Source: Bacillota bacterium
Lineage (GTDB): Bacteria; Bacillota; Clostridia; Tissierellales; Peptoniphilaceae
DNA: 13,130 nt
Assembly (NCBI GenBank): GCA_023393715.1
Contig: JAEXCD010000061.1
Coordinates: 1 to 13,130, forward strand
Reading direction: 5' to 3'
Part shown: positions 1 through 6,607 of the stretch, piece by piece
How positions within the stretch are numbered: the stretch's first letter is position 1
How the letters are laid out: the number at the start of each line of letters is the position of its first letter
Notes under the pieces: generated by a model
What the model was told of the DNA's origin: nothing
The model's database searches: none
What the model saw: the letters and a program-made list of their open reading frames with translations, nothing else
Program-made: the position numbers and the translations under genes

Positions 1-1035
1 GAGGAATACCTGTCGACGAAGCAGCTGTCGCTCCACGCGACGCTCAATGCCGAAGAGGCGTATCGCGGTGCGGCATATGTCCTGATCGCCGTGCCGACGA
101 ATTACGATCCCGATAAAAATTACTTCGACACCAGCCTGGTCGAGGCGGTGATTCGGCAGGTGCATGCGATTGAGCCCAATGCCGAAATGATTATCAAATC
201 GACGATTCCGGTCGGCTTCACCGAGCGGATTCGCGCGGCGTACGGAATCGACAATCTCCTGTTCAGCCCGGAGTTTCTGCGCGAGAGCAGGGCGCTTTTC
301 GATAATCTCTATCCGAGCCGCATCGTCATCGGCGTGCCCAGAGACAGCGTCAGACAGCGGGAGCGGGCGGAGCGCTTCGCCGCTCTTTTGCAGGAGAGCG
401 CGCTCAAGGAAAACATTCCGACGCTGTTCCCCAATCTGACGGAGGCCGAGGCGATCAAGCTGTTTGCCAACACCTATCTGGCGCTTCGCGTCGCCTATTT
501 TAACGAGTTGGATTCCTATGCCGAGCGGCACGGGCTGGACACGCGCCAGATCATCGAGGGCGTGGGATACGATCCGCGCATCGGCAATTACTATAACAAT
601 CCGAGCTTTGGCTACGGCGGCTATTGTCTGCCGAAGGATACGAAGCAGCTTCTGGCGAATTTTGAGGACGTTCCGCAGAACCTCATTCAGGCGATCGTCG
701 ATGCAAACCAGACGCGCAAGCAGTTTATCGCCGAGCAGATTTTGGCTCGTTCGCCGAAGCGGGTCGGCATCTATCGGCTGACGATGAAATCGAATAGCGA
801 TAACTTCCGAGCGAGCAGTATTCAGGGCGTAATGGAGCTGCTTTTGTCGGCGGGGGTCCGTGTAGTTATTTATGAACCGACGCTCGTCGAGAACGAATTT
901 GCAGGCTGCCCCGTCGAACACGACTTGACGGCGTTCAAAGCGCAGAGTGATGTCATTTTGGCCAACCGCTACTGTGAAGAAATTGCGGACGTGCTGGACA
1001 AGGTGTACACGAGAGATCTGTATTTTCGGGATTGA
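1..1035 (+). CDS. ugd: UDP-glucose 6-dehydrogenase, 5'-truncated by window edge
   Basis: Oxidises UDP-glucose to UDP-glucuronate with two NAD+, supplying precursor for capsule or other surface polysaccharide. The frame is open from base 1, and the 344 visible residues lack only the N-terminal part (roughly 55 residues, including the Rossmann GxGxxG) of the short, about 400-residue Firmicutes type. Visible signatures are [15 protein letters not shown], the STIPVGFT segment, FSPEFLRES, the [17 protein letters not shown] helix, and the nucleophile loop [14 protein letters not shown] with the catalytic Cys at bases 625-627. The C-terminal UDP-binding domain follows, with MKSNSDNFR and a terminal TRDLYFRD. 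The order and wording of these blocks match streptococcal HasB-like enzymes closely. A GTG at 91 is in frame but lies inside the conserved domain, so it is not the start. The next gene begins 22 bases downstream, which suggests co-transcription. No frameshift is visible. Confidence 0.96.
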   Translation, partial: EEYLSTKQLSLHATLNAEEAYRGAAYVLIAVPTNYDPDKNYFDTSLVEAVIRQVHAIEPNAEMIIKSTIPVGFTERIRAAYGIDNLLFSPEFLRESRALFDNLYPSRIVIGVPRDSVRQRERAERFAALLQESALKENIPTLFPNLTEAEAIKLFANTYLALRVAYFNELDSYAERHGLDTRQIIEGVGYDPRIGNYYNNPSFGYGGYCLPKDTKQLLANFEDVPQNLIQAIVDANQTRKQFIAEQILARSPKRVGIYRLTMKSNSDNFRASSIQGVMELLLSAGVRVVIYEPTLVENEFAGCPVEHDLTAFKAQSDVILANRYCEEIADVLDKVYTRDLYFRD

Positions 1036-1057
1036 GCCCATGGAAAGGCGGTGCGAT

Positions 1058-2017
1058 ATGATGGCCGGAAAAATTGTGATCATCGGGGCGGGCTTTGTCG
1101 GGTCGACCGTTGCCTACTCTCTGCTGACCAAGGATTTCATCGACGAGCTCGTTCTGATCGATATCGATAAAAGGAAGCTGCGCGGGGAAATTCTCGATCT
1201 GCGGCCGGGGCTGGCTGAGGTGAGCCGAAGCCGGGTTCGCGCAGGAGATTATTGCGATTGTGCGGATGCCGACGTTCTCGTCATGACGGCGGGCAGCAAC
1301 CGCAGGCCGGGGCAGACGCGCATGGAGCTGCTCCAGACAAATCTCGGGATTCTTCGGGACGCCGTCGACCGCATTGCGCCGCATTACCGCGGCGCGAAGA
1401 TCGTCGTCGTTTCCAACCCCGTCGATCTTCTGACCTTTTATATGGAAAAATGGCTTCCGCCGGCGGCTTCGGGGCGCGTGATCGGTACGGGCTGCCTGCT
1501 CGATACCGCAAGGTTGTGCGCGTTGATTGCCGAATATGTGCACAGACCGGTTTCGGAGGTTGAAACGATGGTGGTGGGGATTCACGGAGATGAGCCGATT
1601 GCCCTGTGGAGCCAGACGAAAATCTGCGGCCGGTCGGTCGAAGCCTATTTTGCGGCAAACGGACTCGGGTGGACGCCGGAGCTTCGAAAAAACTGGATGG
1701 AGCAGGTACATACGATGGGCATGGACATCATCGAGGCCAAGGGACGAACGCACTACGGCATCGCTGCGGTGGTCTGCCGCCTCGTGCAGGCGCTGTCGTC
1801 CGATGAGCCGCAAACAGCGGCGGTGGGGCGCGTTGCCGTGTGGCACGGACAGGAGACGATTGTGAGTCTGCCGACCGCGCTGTGCCGCGCAGGGATTGCG
1901 CCGGTTGAGGATCTTCCGCTCGACGCCGGTGAGGAGAGCACGCTGAATGAATGTGCGGGACGCATGTCCCGCGTTTTGTACGAAACGGAACAGGCTCTGC
2001 AGGGGCAGGGTCGTTAG
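1058..2017 (+). CDS. L-lactate/malate dehydrogenase family protein (LDH-like scaffold, Arg at specificity position)
   Basis: NAD-dependent 2-hydroxyacid dehydrogenase of the LDH/MDH superfamily, 319 residues, the usual LDH length. The NAD-binding GAGFVGST is at residues 10-17 and the cofactor Asp in LIDID follows strand 2. Catalytic residues are present: Arg88 in the mobile loop, Asp149 and Arg152 in LLDTARL, and His176 in GIHGD. NPVDLLT and KGRTHYGIA are LDH-like. The loop TAGSNRRPGQTR aligns without gaps to the LDH pattern in which the sixth residue is Gln102; here it is Arg82, the residue typical of malate dehydrogenases. Substrate is therefore uncertain: oxaloacetate/malate or another 2-oxoacid is as likely as pyruvate. 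The start is ATG 1058 (or 1061) behind the purine-rich GGAAAGGCGG; an in-frame ATG at 1040 has no Shine-Dalgarno. The stop overlaps the Shine-Dalgarno of the next gene, so these genes probably form an operon. Confidence 0.92.
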   Translation: MMAGKIVIIGAGFVGSTVAYSLLTKDFIDELVLIDIDKRKLRGEILDLRPGLAEVSRSRVRAGDYCDCADADVLVMTAGSNRRPGQTRMELLQTNLGILRDAVDRIAPHYRGAKIVVVSNPVDLLTFYMEKWLPPAASGRVIGTGCLLDTARLCALIAEYVHRPVSEVETMVVGIHGDEPIALWSQTKICGRSVEAYFAANGLGWTPELRKNWMEQVHTMGMDIIEAKGRTHYGIAAVVCRLVQALSSDEPQTAAVGRVAVWHGQETIVSLPTALCRAGIAPVEDLPLDAGEESTLNECAGRMSRVLYETEQALQGQGR

Positions 2018-2025
2018 GAGAAGGA

Positions 2026-2490
2026 ATGACGTCGTATCTGTATATCTTTTTTATTTCCATGGTGCCGCTGATCGAGCTTCGCCTGGCGGCGCCGATGTCG
2101 CAGGCGATGGGGCTGCCCGTGGTGCCGTCCCTGATCGTCTGTATGCTGGGCAATATGCTTCCGGTGCCCTTTATCTACCTTTTTGCCCGCCGCGTCCTCG
2201 AATGGGGCGCGGATAAGCCGCTGATCGGCGGTCTGTTCACCTATTTTCTGGAGAAGGGGAAAAGGGGAGGCGACAAGCTAAAGGCGAAAGCGGGACGAGG
2301 GCTTTTTCTGGCTCTGGCGCTCTTCGTCGGAATCCCTGTTCCCGGAACGGGCGCATGGACGGGGACGCTGGCCGCGAGCATTCTGGATATGGATTTTAAG
2401 AAGACGGTGCTTGCCGTGTCGCTCGGCGTGCTGCTGGCCGGAATTATTATGATCAGCGCCGGGTATTTCGGCTTTTCGATGCTGGGGTAG
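2026..2490 (+). CDS. COG2426-type small multidrug export family membrane protein
   Basis: Small integral membrane protein of 154 residues resembling the COG2426 / Sm_multidrug_ex (PF06695) family; the transport role in that family name is weakly supported, so no substrate is proposed. Visible features are a hydrophobic N-terminal segment (residues 2-18) ending in the family's ELR motif, a second segment around 30-55, a basic Lys/Arg-rich cytoplasmic-type loop (78-91), and the signature GIPVPGTGAWTGTLAA (102-117). The last hydrophobic span is about 126-147. The start is ATG 2026 with AGGAG at 2016-2020, five bases upstream and overlapping the TAG of the preceding gene; the eight-base gap implies translational coupling. 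An upstream in-frame ATG at 1951 lies inside the previous gene and is rejected. No clear terminator hairpin follows in the next 200 bases. Confidence 0.85.
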   Translation: MTSYLYIFFISMVPLIELRLAAPMSQAMGLPVVPSLIVCMLGNMLPVPFIYLFARRVLEWGADKPLIGGLFTYFLEKGKRGGDKLKAKAGRGLFLALALFVGIPVPGTGAWTGTLAASILDMDFKKTVLAVSLGVLLAGIIMISAGYFGFSMLG

Positions 2491-2700
2491 CGGGCGAACG
2501 GGAGTAAATTTTATTACATGTTGAGCGGGGAAAATCAGGAAAACAACAAGGTGAAAAAGAAAAGCATGCAGTGCGCGTAACGGCGTAAAAAAAGGTGATT
2601 TTCAGCCTTAACGAATTTCTTTGCGTATACGGTGTGATTTTTATACGAAGAGGCGCCGCGCCGGGCCGCACAATACGCCATCTGTTTACGGGCATATAAA
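2491..2700. other. Non-coding, AT-richer stretch upstream of nrdDG
   Basis: No gene is supported here on either strand; open frames on the minus strand have unnatural composition and no ribosome binding site. The stretch is richer in A and T than the flanking genes. It holds a short inverted repeat (CGTATA 2624-2629 with TATACG 2642-2647, 12-base spacer) and a GC-rich patch at 2651-2668. It has no convincing terminator for the upstream genes. Confidence 0.6.
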
Positions 2701-2714
2701 ACGCAATGTATAGT
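2685..2714 (+). promoter_or_regulatory. Possible distal nrdDG promoter
   Basis: TTTACG (2685-2690) and TATAGT (2709-2714) are separated by 18 bases and resemble sigma-70 type -35 and -10 elements. The -10 lies inside the first NrdR-like box, which would allow direct repression. The -35 is weak, and a better promoter lies downstream at 2755-2783. Confidence 0.35.
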
Positions 2715-2716
2715 AA
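2701..2716 (+). promoter_or_regulatory. NrdR-box-like site 1, upstream of nrdD
   Basis: ACGCAATGTATAGTAA matches the general NrdR box pattern ACACwATATATwGTGT at 12 of 16 positions, including the ATxTAT core and central symmetry. Its start lies 31 bp before that of the second box (15-bp gap), about three helical turns, the arrangement known for paired NrdR operators. NrdR is the ATP/dATP-sensing repressor of ribonucleotide reductase genes; its own gene is not in this window. Confidence 0.6.
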
Positions 2717-2731
2717 ATGAATGGACTGGAC

Positions 2732-2747
2732 GCACCATATCTTGTGT
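2732..2747 (+). promoter_or_regulatory. NrdR-box-like site 2, upstream of nrdD
   Basis: GCACCATATCTTGTGT matches the NrdR pattern at 13 of 16 positions and keeps the outer CAC / GTGT arms. It lies just upstream of the -35 hexamer at 2755 and 31 bp after box 1, giving the typical paired layout in front of a ribonucleotide reductase operon. Confidence 0.7.
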
Positions 2748-2754
2748 TCATCCC

Positions 2755-2783
2755 TTGACGGGGGTGCGCGAAAAGCCGATAAT
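2755..2783 (+). promoter_or_regulatory. Predicted main nrdDG promoter
   Basis: TTGACG (2755-2760) and GATAAT (2778-2783) are separated by exactly 17 bases, a good sigma-70/sigma-A promoter. The expected transcription start is about 2790, which puts a strong stem-loop at the very 5' end of the mRNA. The two NrdR-like boxes lie directly upstream, ending 7 bases before the -35. Confidence 0.6.
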
Positions 2784-2784
2784 A

Positions 2785-2837
2785 AAGAAGGTCGCTTCGT
2801 CATGCAGCGAAAAGCAGCGAAGCGACTTTCTTGTTTT
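2785..2837 (+). terminator. Leader hairpin with T-rich tail (terminator/attenuator or 5' stem-loop)
   Basis: GTCGCTTCG (2791-2799) pairs perfectly with CGAAGCGAC (2818-2826). Weaker pairs, including one G-T, extend the stem to about 15 bp (2785-2790 with 2827-2832). The loop is 18 bases, and TTTCTTGTTTT runs to 2837. This looks like a Rho-independent terminator only 38 bases before the nrdD ATG. It could end transcription from upstream, act as an attenuator, or form a protective 5' hairpin if transcription starts near 2790. Confidence 0.6.
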
Positions 2838-2874
2838 AGCCGTTGCATGAGGACGTATAGATAAGGTGGAACAC

Positions 2875-5130
2875 ATGGAAATCGTAGAAAACAGCAAAAA
2901 GAAGGAACTCGACGAAGGACAGCAGATTCCCATGTGGGAGAGAATGCCCTTCGGATTTTCGGAGCTGGGGCATCGAAAACCGACCGAAGTCATCAAACGA
3001 AACGGCGAGCGCGCCGCATTTGATAAGCAGAAAATTGTTCAGGCGATTCAAAAGGCCATGCATTCCTCATCGGGCGTGTTCCGAGCAGGACAGGCGGAGC
3101 AGATCGCCGATGAAATCGAGGCCTTCGCGATGTCGATGGGCGAGACTATGACGATTTACGGAATTGAAGAGCAGGTGTACTACAAGCTGCTTCAATACGG
3201 CAATCCGGCGACCGCGAAGGCGTACGAAAGCTACCGTTCCGTGCAGGCGTATAAGCGTCAGATGAATACGATCGATCAGGACATCGTCGGCATTTTGAAC
3301 TGCTCGAATATCGGGGTGATGGACGAAAACTCGAATAAGGATGCGAAGATCGTCAGCACGCAGCGCGATCTGATTGCCGGTGAGGTGTCGAAGGATATCG
3401 CGCGTCGGCTGCTCATGCCGACGGATATCGTCATGGCGCACGATTCGGGCGCCATCCATTTTCACGACATGGATTACATCATTCAGCCCATGTTTAACTG
3501 CTGCCTGATCAACCTCGAGGATATGCTGCAAAACGGCACAGCGATCAACGGGAAAAAAATCGATACGCCGAAAAGCTTTCAGGTCGCATGTACGGTGACG
3601 ACGCAGATCATCGCTCAGGTGGCGAGCGGACAGTATGGCGGACAGAGCATCAACGGCATTGACCGGATCCTGGCTCCGTTTGTGCGCAAGAGCTACAATA
3701 AATATCTTCGCGCCGTCGTCGAGGAGCAGCGCGAGGTATACGGTATCGAGCCGGATCTCGACAAGGCGGAGATCATCGCGTGGAATCGGACGCGAAAGGA
3801 AGTGAAGGACGGCATTCAAACCATCCAGTACCAAATCAATACGCTGATGACGACAAACGGTCAGGCGCCGTTTGTGACGCTCTTTATGCATTTTATGCCT
3901 GATTTCGAGTACGCGCGCGAGGCGGCGCTCATTCAGGAGGAGATTTTGAGTCAGCGGCTGGAGGGCATAAAAAACGAAGCGGATGTCTATGTCACGCCGG
4001 CGTTTCCGAAGCTCATCTATGTGTTGGACGAGCACAACATCGAGGAGGGACGCCCGTATTATTATCTGACGGAGCTGGCGGCGAAATGTACGGCAAAGCG
4101 GATGTACCCTGATTATATTTCGGCAAAGCAGATGCGCAAATACTATGCGGGCAATGTCTTTTCACCGATGGGCTGCCGCTCCTTCCTCGCGCCGTGGAAA
4201 AATGAGGCGGGCGAGTATGTGTTCAACGGGCGCTTCAATATGGGCGTCGTGAGTCTGAACCTGCCGCAGATCGGCATTCTGTCGGGCGGAGACGAAGCGG
4301 AGTTTTGGTCGCTGCTGGATAAGCGCATCCATTTGGTGAAAAAGGCGCTGCTCTTCCGCTATGAGCTGCTGAAAAACATTACCAGCGACGTCAGTCCCAT
4401 TCACTGGCAGCACGGGGCGATCGCCCGCCTGGCTCCGGGCGAACCGATCGGGCGCCTCCTGGAGAACGGCTATGCGACGATCTCGATGGGCTATATCGGG
4501 CTGTATGAAGCGACCAAGCTGGTTCGGGGCGTATCGCATACGCATCCGGACGGGAAGCCGTTTGCGCTCGCGGTCATGGATCGGCTGAAGGCGGCCGTGG
4601 ATCAGTGGAAGGAAGAGACGGGGCTCGGCTTTGCGCTGTACGGAACGCCGGCAGAAAGTCTGACAAATCGCTTTGCGCAGATTGATTTGCGGCGGTTTGG
4701 CGAAATTCCCGATGTGACGGATAAGGGCTATTACACGAACTCGTATCACGTGGATGTGCGCGAGCCGATTTCGGTGTTTGATAAGTTTGACTTTGAAAGC
4801 GAATTTCAGCAGCGCTCGACCGGCGGGATGATCAGCTATGCGGAGATCCCGAACATGATCGGCAATCCGAAGGCGGTCGAGACATTGGTTCAGTATATTT
4901 ACGACCACATCACGTATGCGGAATTCAATACGAAGAGCGATTATTGTCACGTCTGCGGCTTTGACGGGGAGATCCGGGTGAATGAAAACAACGAGTGGGA
5001 GTGCCCGAACTGTCACAACCACGACCGAAAGAAGCTGACCGTCATCCGAAGGACCTGCGGGTACCTCGGGGAAAATTTCTGGAACGAGGGCCGCACAAAG
5101 GAGATTGCAGCCCGCGTGCTGCATATCTGA
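2875..5130 (+). CDS. nrdD: Anaerobic (class III) ribonucleoside-triphosphate reductase
   Basis: Reduces ribonucleoside triphosphates to deoxyribonucleotides without oxygen, using a glycyl radical installed by NrdG. The protein has 751 residues, slightly longer than the E. coli enzyme because of about 30 extra N-terminal residues. An ATP-cone (about 36-125, with TEVIKRNGERAAFD) gives allosteric control. Next come the catalytic barrel segments CTVTTQIIAQVASGQYGGQS and SPMGCRSFLAPW, the latter holding a likely active-site Cys. The C-terminal zinc site is formed by Cys691, Cys694, Cys710 and Cys713, and RRTCGYLGE carries the radical Gly729. I chose ATG 2875 with AAGGTGG five bases upstream; a GTG at 2866 overlaps that Shine-Dalgarno. 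nrdG follows after five bases. The promoter region carries paired NrdR-like sites. All key residues are present. Confidence 0.97.
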   Translation: MEIVENSKKKELDEGQQIPMWERMPFGFSELGHRKPTEVIKRNGERAAFDKQKIVQAIQKAMHSSSGVFRAGQAEQIADEIEAFAMSMGETMTIYGIEEQVYYKLLQYGNPATAKAYESYRSVQAYKRQMNTIDQDIVGILNCSNIGVMDENSNKDAKIVSTQRDLIAGEVSKDIARRLLMPTDIVMAHDSGAIHFHDMDYIIQPMFNCCLINLEDMLQNGTAINGKKIDTPKSFQVACTVTTQIIAQVASGQYGGQSINGIDRILAPFVRKSYNKYLRAVVEEQREVYGIEPDLDKAEIIAWNRTRKEVKDGIQTIQYQINTLMTTNGQAPFVTLFMHFMPDFEYAREAALIQEEILSQRLEGIKNEADVYVTPAFPKLIYVLDEHNIEEGRPYYYLTELAAKCTAKRMYPDYISAKQMRKYYAGNVFSPMGCRSFLAPWKNEAGEYVFNGRFNMGVVSLNLPQIGILSGGDEAEFWSLLDKRIHLVKKALLFRYELLKNITSDVSPIHWQHGAIARLAPGEPIGRLLENGYATISMGYIGLYEATKLVRGVSHTHPDGKPFALAVMDRLKAAVDQWKEETGLGFALYGTPAESLTNRFAQIDLRRFGEIPDVTDKGYYTNSYHVDVREPISVFDKFDFESEFQQRSTGGMISYAEIPNMIGNPKAVETLVQYIYDHITYAEFNTKSDYCHVCGFDGEIRVNENNEWECPNCHNHDRKKLTVIRRTCGYLGENFWNEGRTKEIAARVLHI

Positions 5131-5135
5131 CCGCC

Positions 5136-5630
5136 ATGAGGTATGCACAGATTCGCCCCTTTGACGTCGCAAACGGAGACGGGATTCGTGTCAGCATCTT
5201 TGTGACGGGCTGCACGCATCACTGTTACAACTGTTTTAACGAGGAATACCAGAGCTTTGAATTTGGCGCGGTGTGGGGCGAGGAGGAAACAAGACGGGTC
5301 ATCGCTTACCTCAAAAATCCCGCAGTAGCGGGACTCACCCTGCTGGGCGGGGAACCCATGCAGAATCCGGAGCTGGCGGAAATCGTTCGAACGATACGGC
5401 AGGAGGTCGATAAAAATGTGTGGGTGTATTCTGGGTACACGTATGAGCAGATCGTGTCGCACCCCGGACGCAAGGCGCTGCTCGACGTGTGCGACGTGCT
5501 GGTCGACGGCTTGTATGTGGAGGAGCAGCGCGATTTGAAGCTGCGCTTCCGTGGGAGCGCCAACCAGCGCATTATTGACCTGAAGGCGAGCCGCGCGGCG
5601 GGCGAGGCCGTAATCCTGCAATACGAATAA
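5136..5630 (+). CDS. nrdG: Anaerobic ribonucleotide reductase activating protein (radical SAM)
   Basis: Radical SAM enzyme that uses a [4Fe-4S] cluster and S-adenosylmethionine to form the glycyl radical on NrdD. It has 164 residues, a normal length for NrdG. The cluster motif CTHHCYNC places the ligands at Cys26, Cys30 and Cys33. The typical N-terminal DVANGDGIRVSIFVTG precedes it, and the SAM-binding LLGGEPMQNP follows. Later come the VWVYSGYTYE strand and a terminal RFRGSANQRIID segment, both common in NrdG. ATG 5136 begins five bases after the nrdD stop without a clear Shine-Dalgarno, so translation probably depends on coupling to nrdD. A longer in-frame extension (from 4995) lies inside nrdD and is not used. 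A strong terminator follows six bases after the stop. Confidence 0.96.
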   Translation: MRYAQIRPFDVANGDGIRVSIFVTGCTHHCYNCFNEEYQSFEFGAVWGEEETRRVIAYLKNPAVAGLTLLGGEPMQNPELAEIVRTIRQEVDKNVWVYSGYTYEQIVSHPGRKALLDVCDVLVDGLYVEEQRDLKLRFRGSANQRIIDLKASRAAGEAVILQYE

Positions 5631-5635
5631 GGGGA

Positions 5636-5663
5636 AAGGCATCCGCAGCGCGGATGCCTTCTT
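5636..5663 (+). terminator. Terminator of the nrdDG operon
   Basis: AAGGCATCCGC (5636-5646) and GCGGATGCCTT (5650-5660) form a perfect 11-bp stem with a 3-base loop (AGC), followed by CTT. It begins six bases after the nrdG stop. The T-tract is short, but the stem is strong and nearly symmetric, so it may work in both directions. Confidence 0.8.
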
Positions 5664-5675
5664 ATGTAGCAGGTA

Positions 5676-5694
5676 TCGATGCAGTATGCATCGA
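5676..5694. repeat. 8-bp palindrome upstream of pcp
   Basis: TCGATGCA (5676-5683) and TGCATCGA (5687-5694) form a perfect inverted repeat around GTA. The GCATCG core recurs at 5713-5718 and 5734-5739. It could be an operator or a leader hairpin for pcp; there is no T-tract, so it is unlikely to be a terminator. I see no convincing promoter in this 160-base gap. Confidence 0.45.
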
Positions 5695-5791
5695 GAGCGG
5701 TCATGTGTGCATGCATCGGGCGAGTCCGTTCGGGCATCGCGATACGGCGCGGAATCGGTACGGCACAGAACGGGGAGAAAGGAGAGGAAGG

Positions 5792-6433
5792 ATGAACGTT
5801 TTGGTGACGGGCTTTGAGCCCTTTGGCGGGGAAAAAATCAATCCGGCGCAGGAGGTGCTCCGTTTGCTGCCGGATGAGCTTGGAGGAGCGACGATTGGGG
5901 CGCTGACTCTGGCAACGGCAAACGGAAGGGCGGACCGGCAGCTGGCGCAGGCCGTTGCGGACTTCAAGCCGGACGTCATTCTTTCGATCGGGCAGGCGGG
6001 CGGACGAAGCGAAATCACGGTGGAGCGCATCGCGATCAACGTCGATGATTATCGGATTCCCGACAATGAGGGGCATCAGCCCATTGATCAGCCGATTGCT
6101 GCGGCGGGACCGGCGGCGTATTTCCTGACCGTTCCCATTAAGGCGATGGTACACGCGCTGCGCGAGGAGGGAATACCGGCGTCGGTGTCCAATTCGGCAG
6201 GCACCTATTTATGCAATCACATCGCGTATGTCGCCGCGCATATGGCGGCGCAAAGCGAAAAGCCGATGCGCAGCGGCTTTATCCACATTCCCTTTTTGCC
6301 CGAACAGGCGGCAGGAAAAAACGGCATGCCGTCGATGTCTCTGGAGCTGATTACCCGCGGCATTTGCCGGGCGATAGAGGTTGCGGTGACGCGGACGCAG
6401 GATCTGAACGAAACGGGCGGCTGTATTTCCTAA
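5792..6433 (+). CDS. pcp: Pyroglutamyl-peptidase I (pyrrolidone-carboxylate peptidase)
   Basis: Cytoplasmic cysteine peptidase (family C15) that removes N-terminal pyroglutamate from peptides, probably in peptide recycling. It has 213 residues, a normal family length. The N-terminal VTGFEPFGGEKINPAQ signature is present, and the catalytic triad is visible: Glu78 in TVERIAINVDDYRIPDN, Cys141 in SNSAGTYLCNH and His165 in GFIHIPFLP. The start is ATG 5792 with AAGGAG at 5779-5784, seven bases away; an in-frame upstream ATG at 5654 would begin inside the nrdG terminator hairpin region and is rejected. It is preceded by the nrdDG terminator and followed by a separate pfl promoter, so it looks monocistronic, although no good terminator follows its stop. 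No functional link to its neighbours is evident. Confidence 0.96.
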   Translation: MNVLVTGFEPFGGEKINPAQEVLRLLPDELGGATIGALTLATANGRADRQLAQAVADFKPDVILSIGQAGGRSEITVERIAINVDDYRIPDNEGHQPIDQPIAAAGPAAYFLTVPIKAMVHALREEGIPASVSNSAGTYLCNHIAYVAAHMAAQSEKPMRSGFIHIPFLPEQAAGKNGMPSMSLELITRGICRAIEVAVTRTQDLNETGGCIS

Positions 6434-6485
6434 GTGCCGTCGCGGCGATCCCTGCACAGGAAAATAGTGAAGTTTTCGATGGAAA

Positions 6486-6501
6486 TGTGATTTCAATCAC
6501 A
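6486..6501. promoter_or_regulatory. CRP/FNR-family operator upstream of pflB
   Basis: TGTGATTTCAATCACA is a perfect inverted repeat of TGTGAT around four bases and equals the E. coli CRP core TGTGA-N6-TCACA. Its centre (6493.5) lies 41.5 bases upstream of the start predicted from the -10 at 6523-6528, the class II activator position. The regulator encoded by the pflA-fused frame has a CRP-like recognition helix and is the obvious candidate to bind here. Confidence 0.75.
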
Positions 6502-6522
6502 GATAGTTACGGCAAACAAGGA

Positions 6523-6528
6523 TATGAT
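6523..6528 (+). promoter_or_regulatory. -10 element of the pflB promoter
   Basis: TATGAT lies 95 bases before the pflB start; the expected transcription start is about 6535. At the -35 position (6500-6505) the sequence CAGATA is a poor match, as expected for a promoter that needs an activator. An ATG within this element is in frame with pflB but would lie upstream of the transcript start, which supports the ATG at 6608. Confidence 0.55.
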
Positions 6529-6607
6529 GAAGGCGAACAAAACGTCGGCAAACAGGCCGGCGCAGGGATATACCGTTCAAGGGTGCATTCACAGAAAGGA
6601 GCACGCA

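Noticed and set aside
2633..2648. TGTGATTTTTATACGA as a second CRP/FNR-type site before nrdDG
   Set aside because: Only the left half matches; the right half keeps 3 of 6 bases, and no -10 element lies at a suitable distance. It is probably chance, though a genome-wide scan would settle it.
2453..2848. A 131-codon minus-strand frame in the nrdD upstream region, and two smaller overlapping ones
   Set aside because: The translations are rich in Ser, Arg and Cys, have no ribosome binding site, and cover the promoter and NrdR-like boxes. No family resemblance was seen.
3067..4035. A 322-codon minus-strand frame inside nrdD, and similar ones inside pflB, ldh and pcp
   Set aside because: They are antisense shadows of conserved genes with His/Arg/Val/Leu-biased composition and no domain signatures.
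6524..6607. An N-terminal extension of PflB from ATG 6524
   Set aside because: The extra 28 residues do not resemble PFL, the ATG lies within the predicted -10 element, and ATG 6608 has a good Shine-Dalgarno and gives the normal PFL N-terminus.
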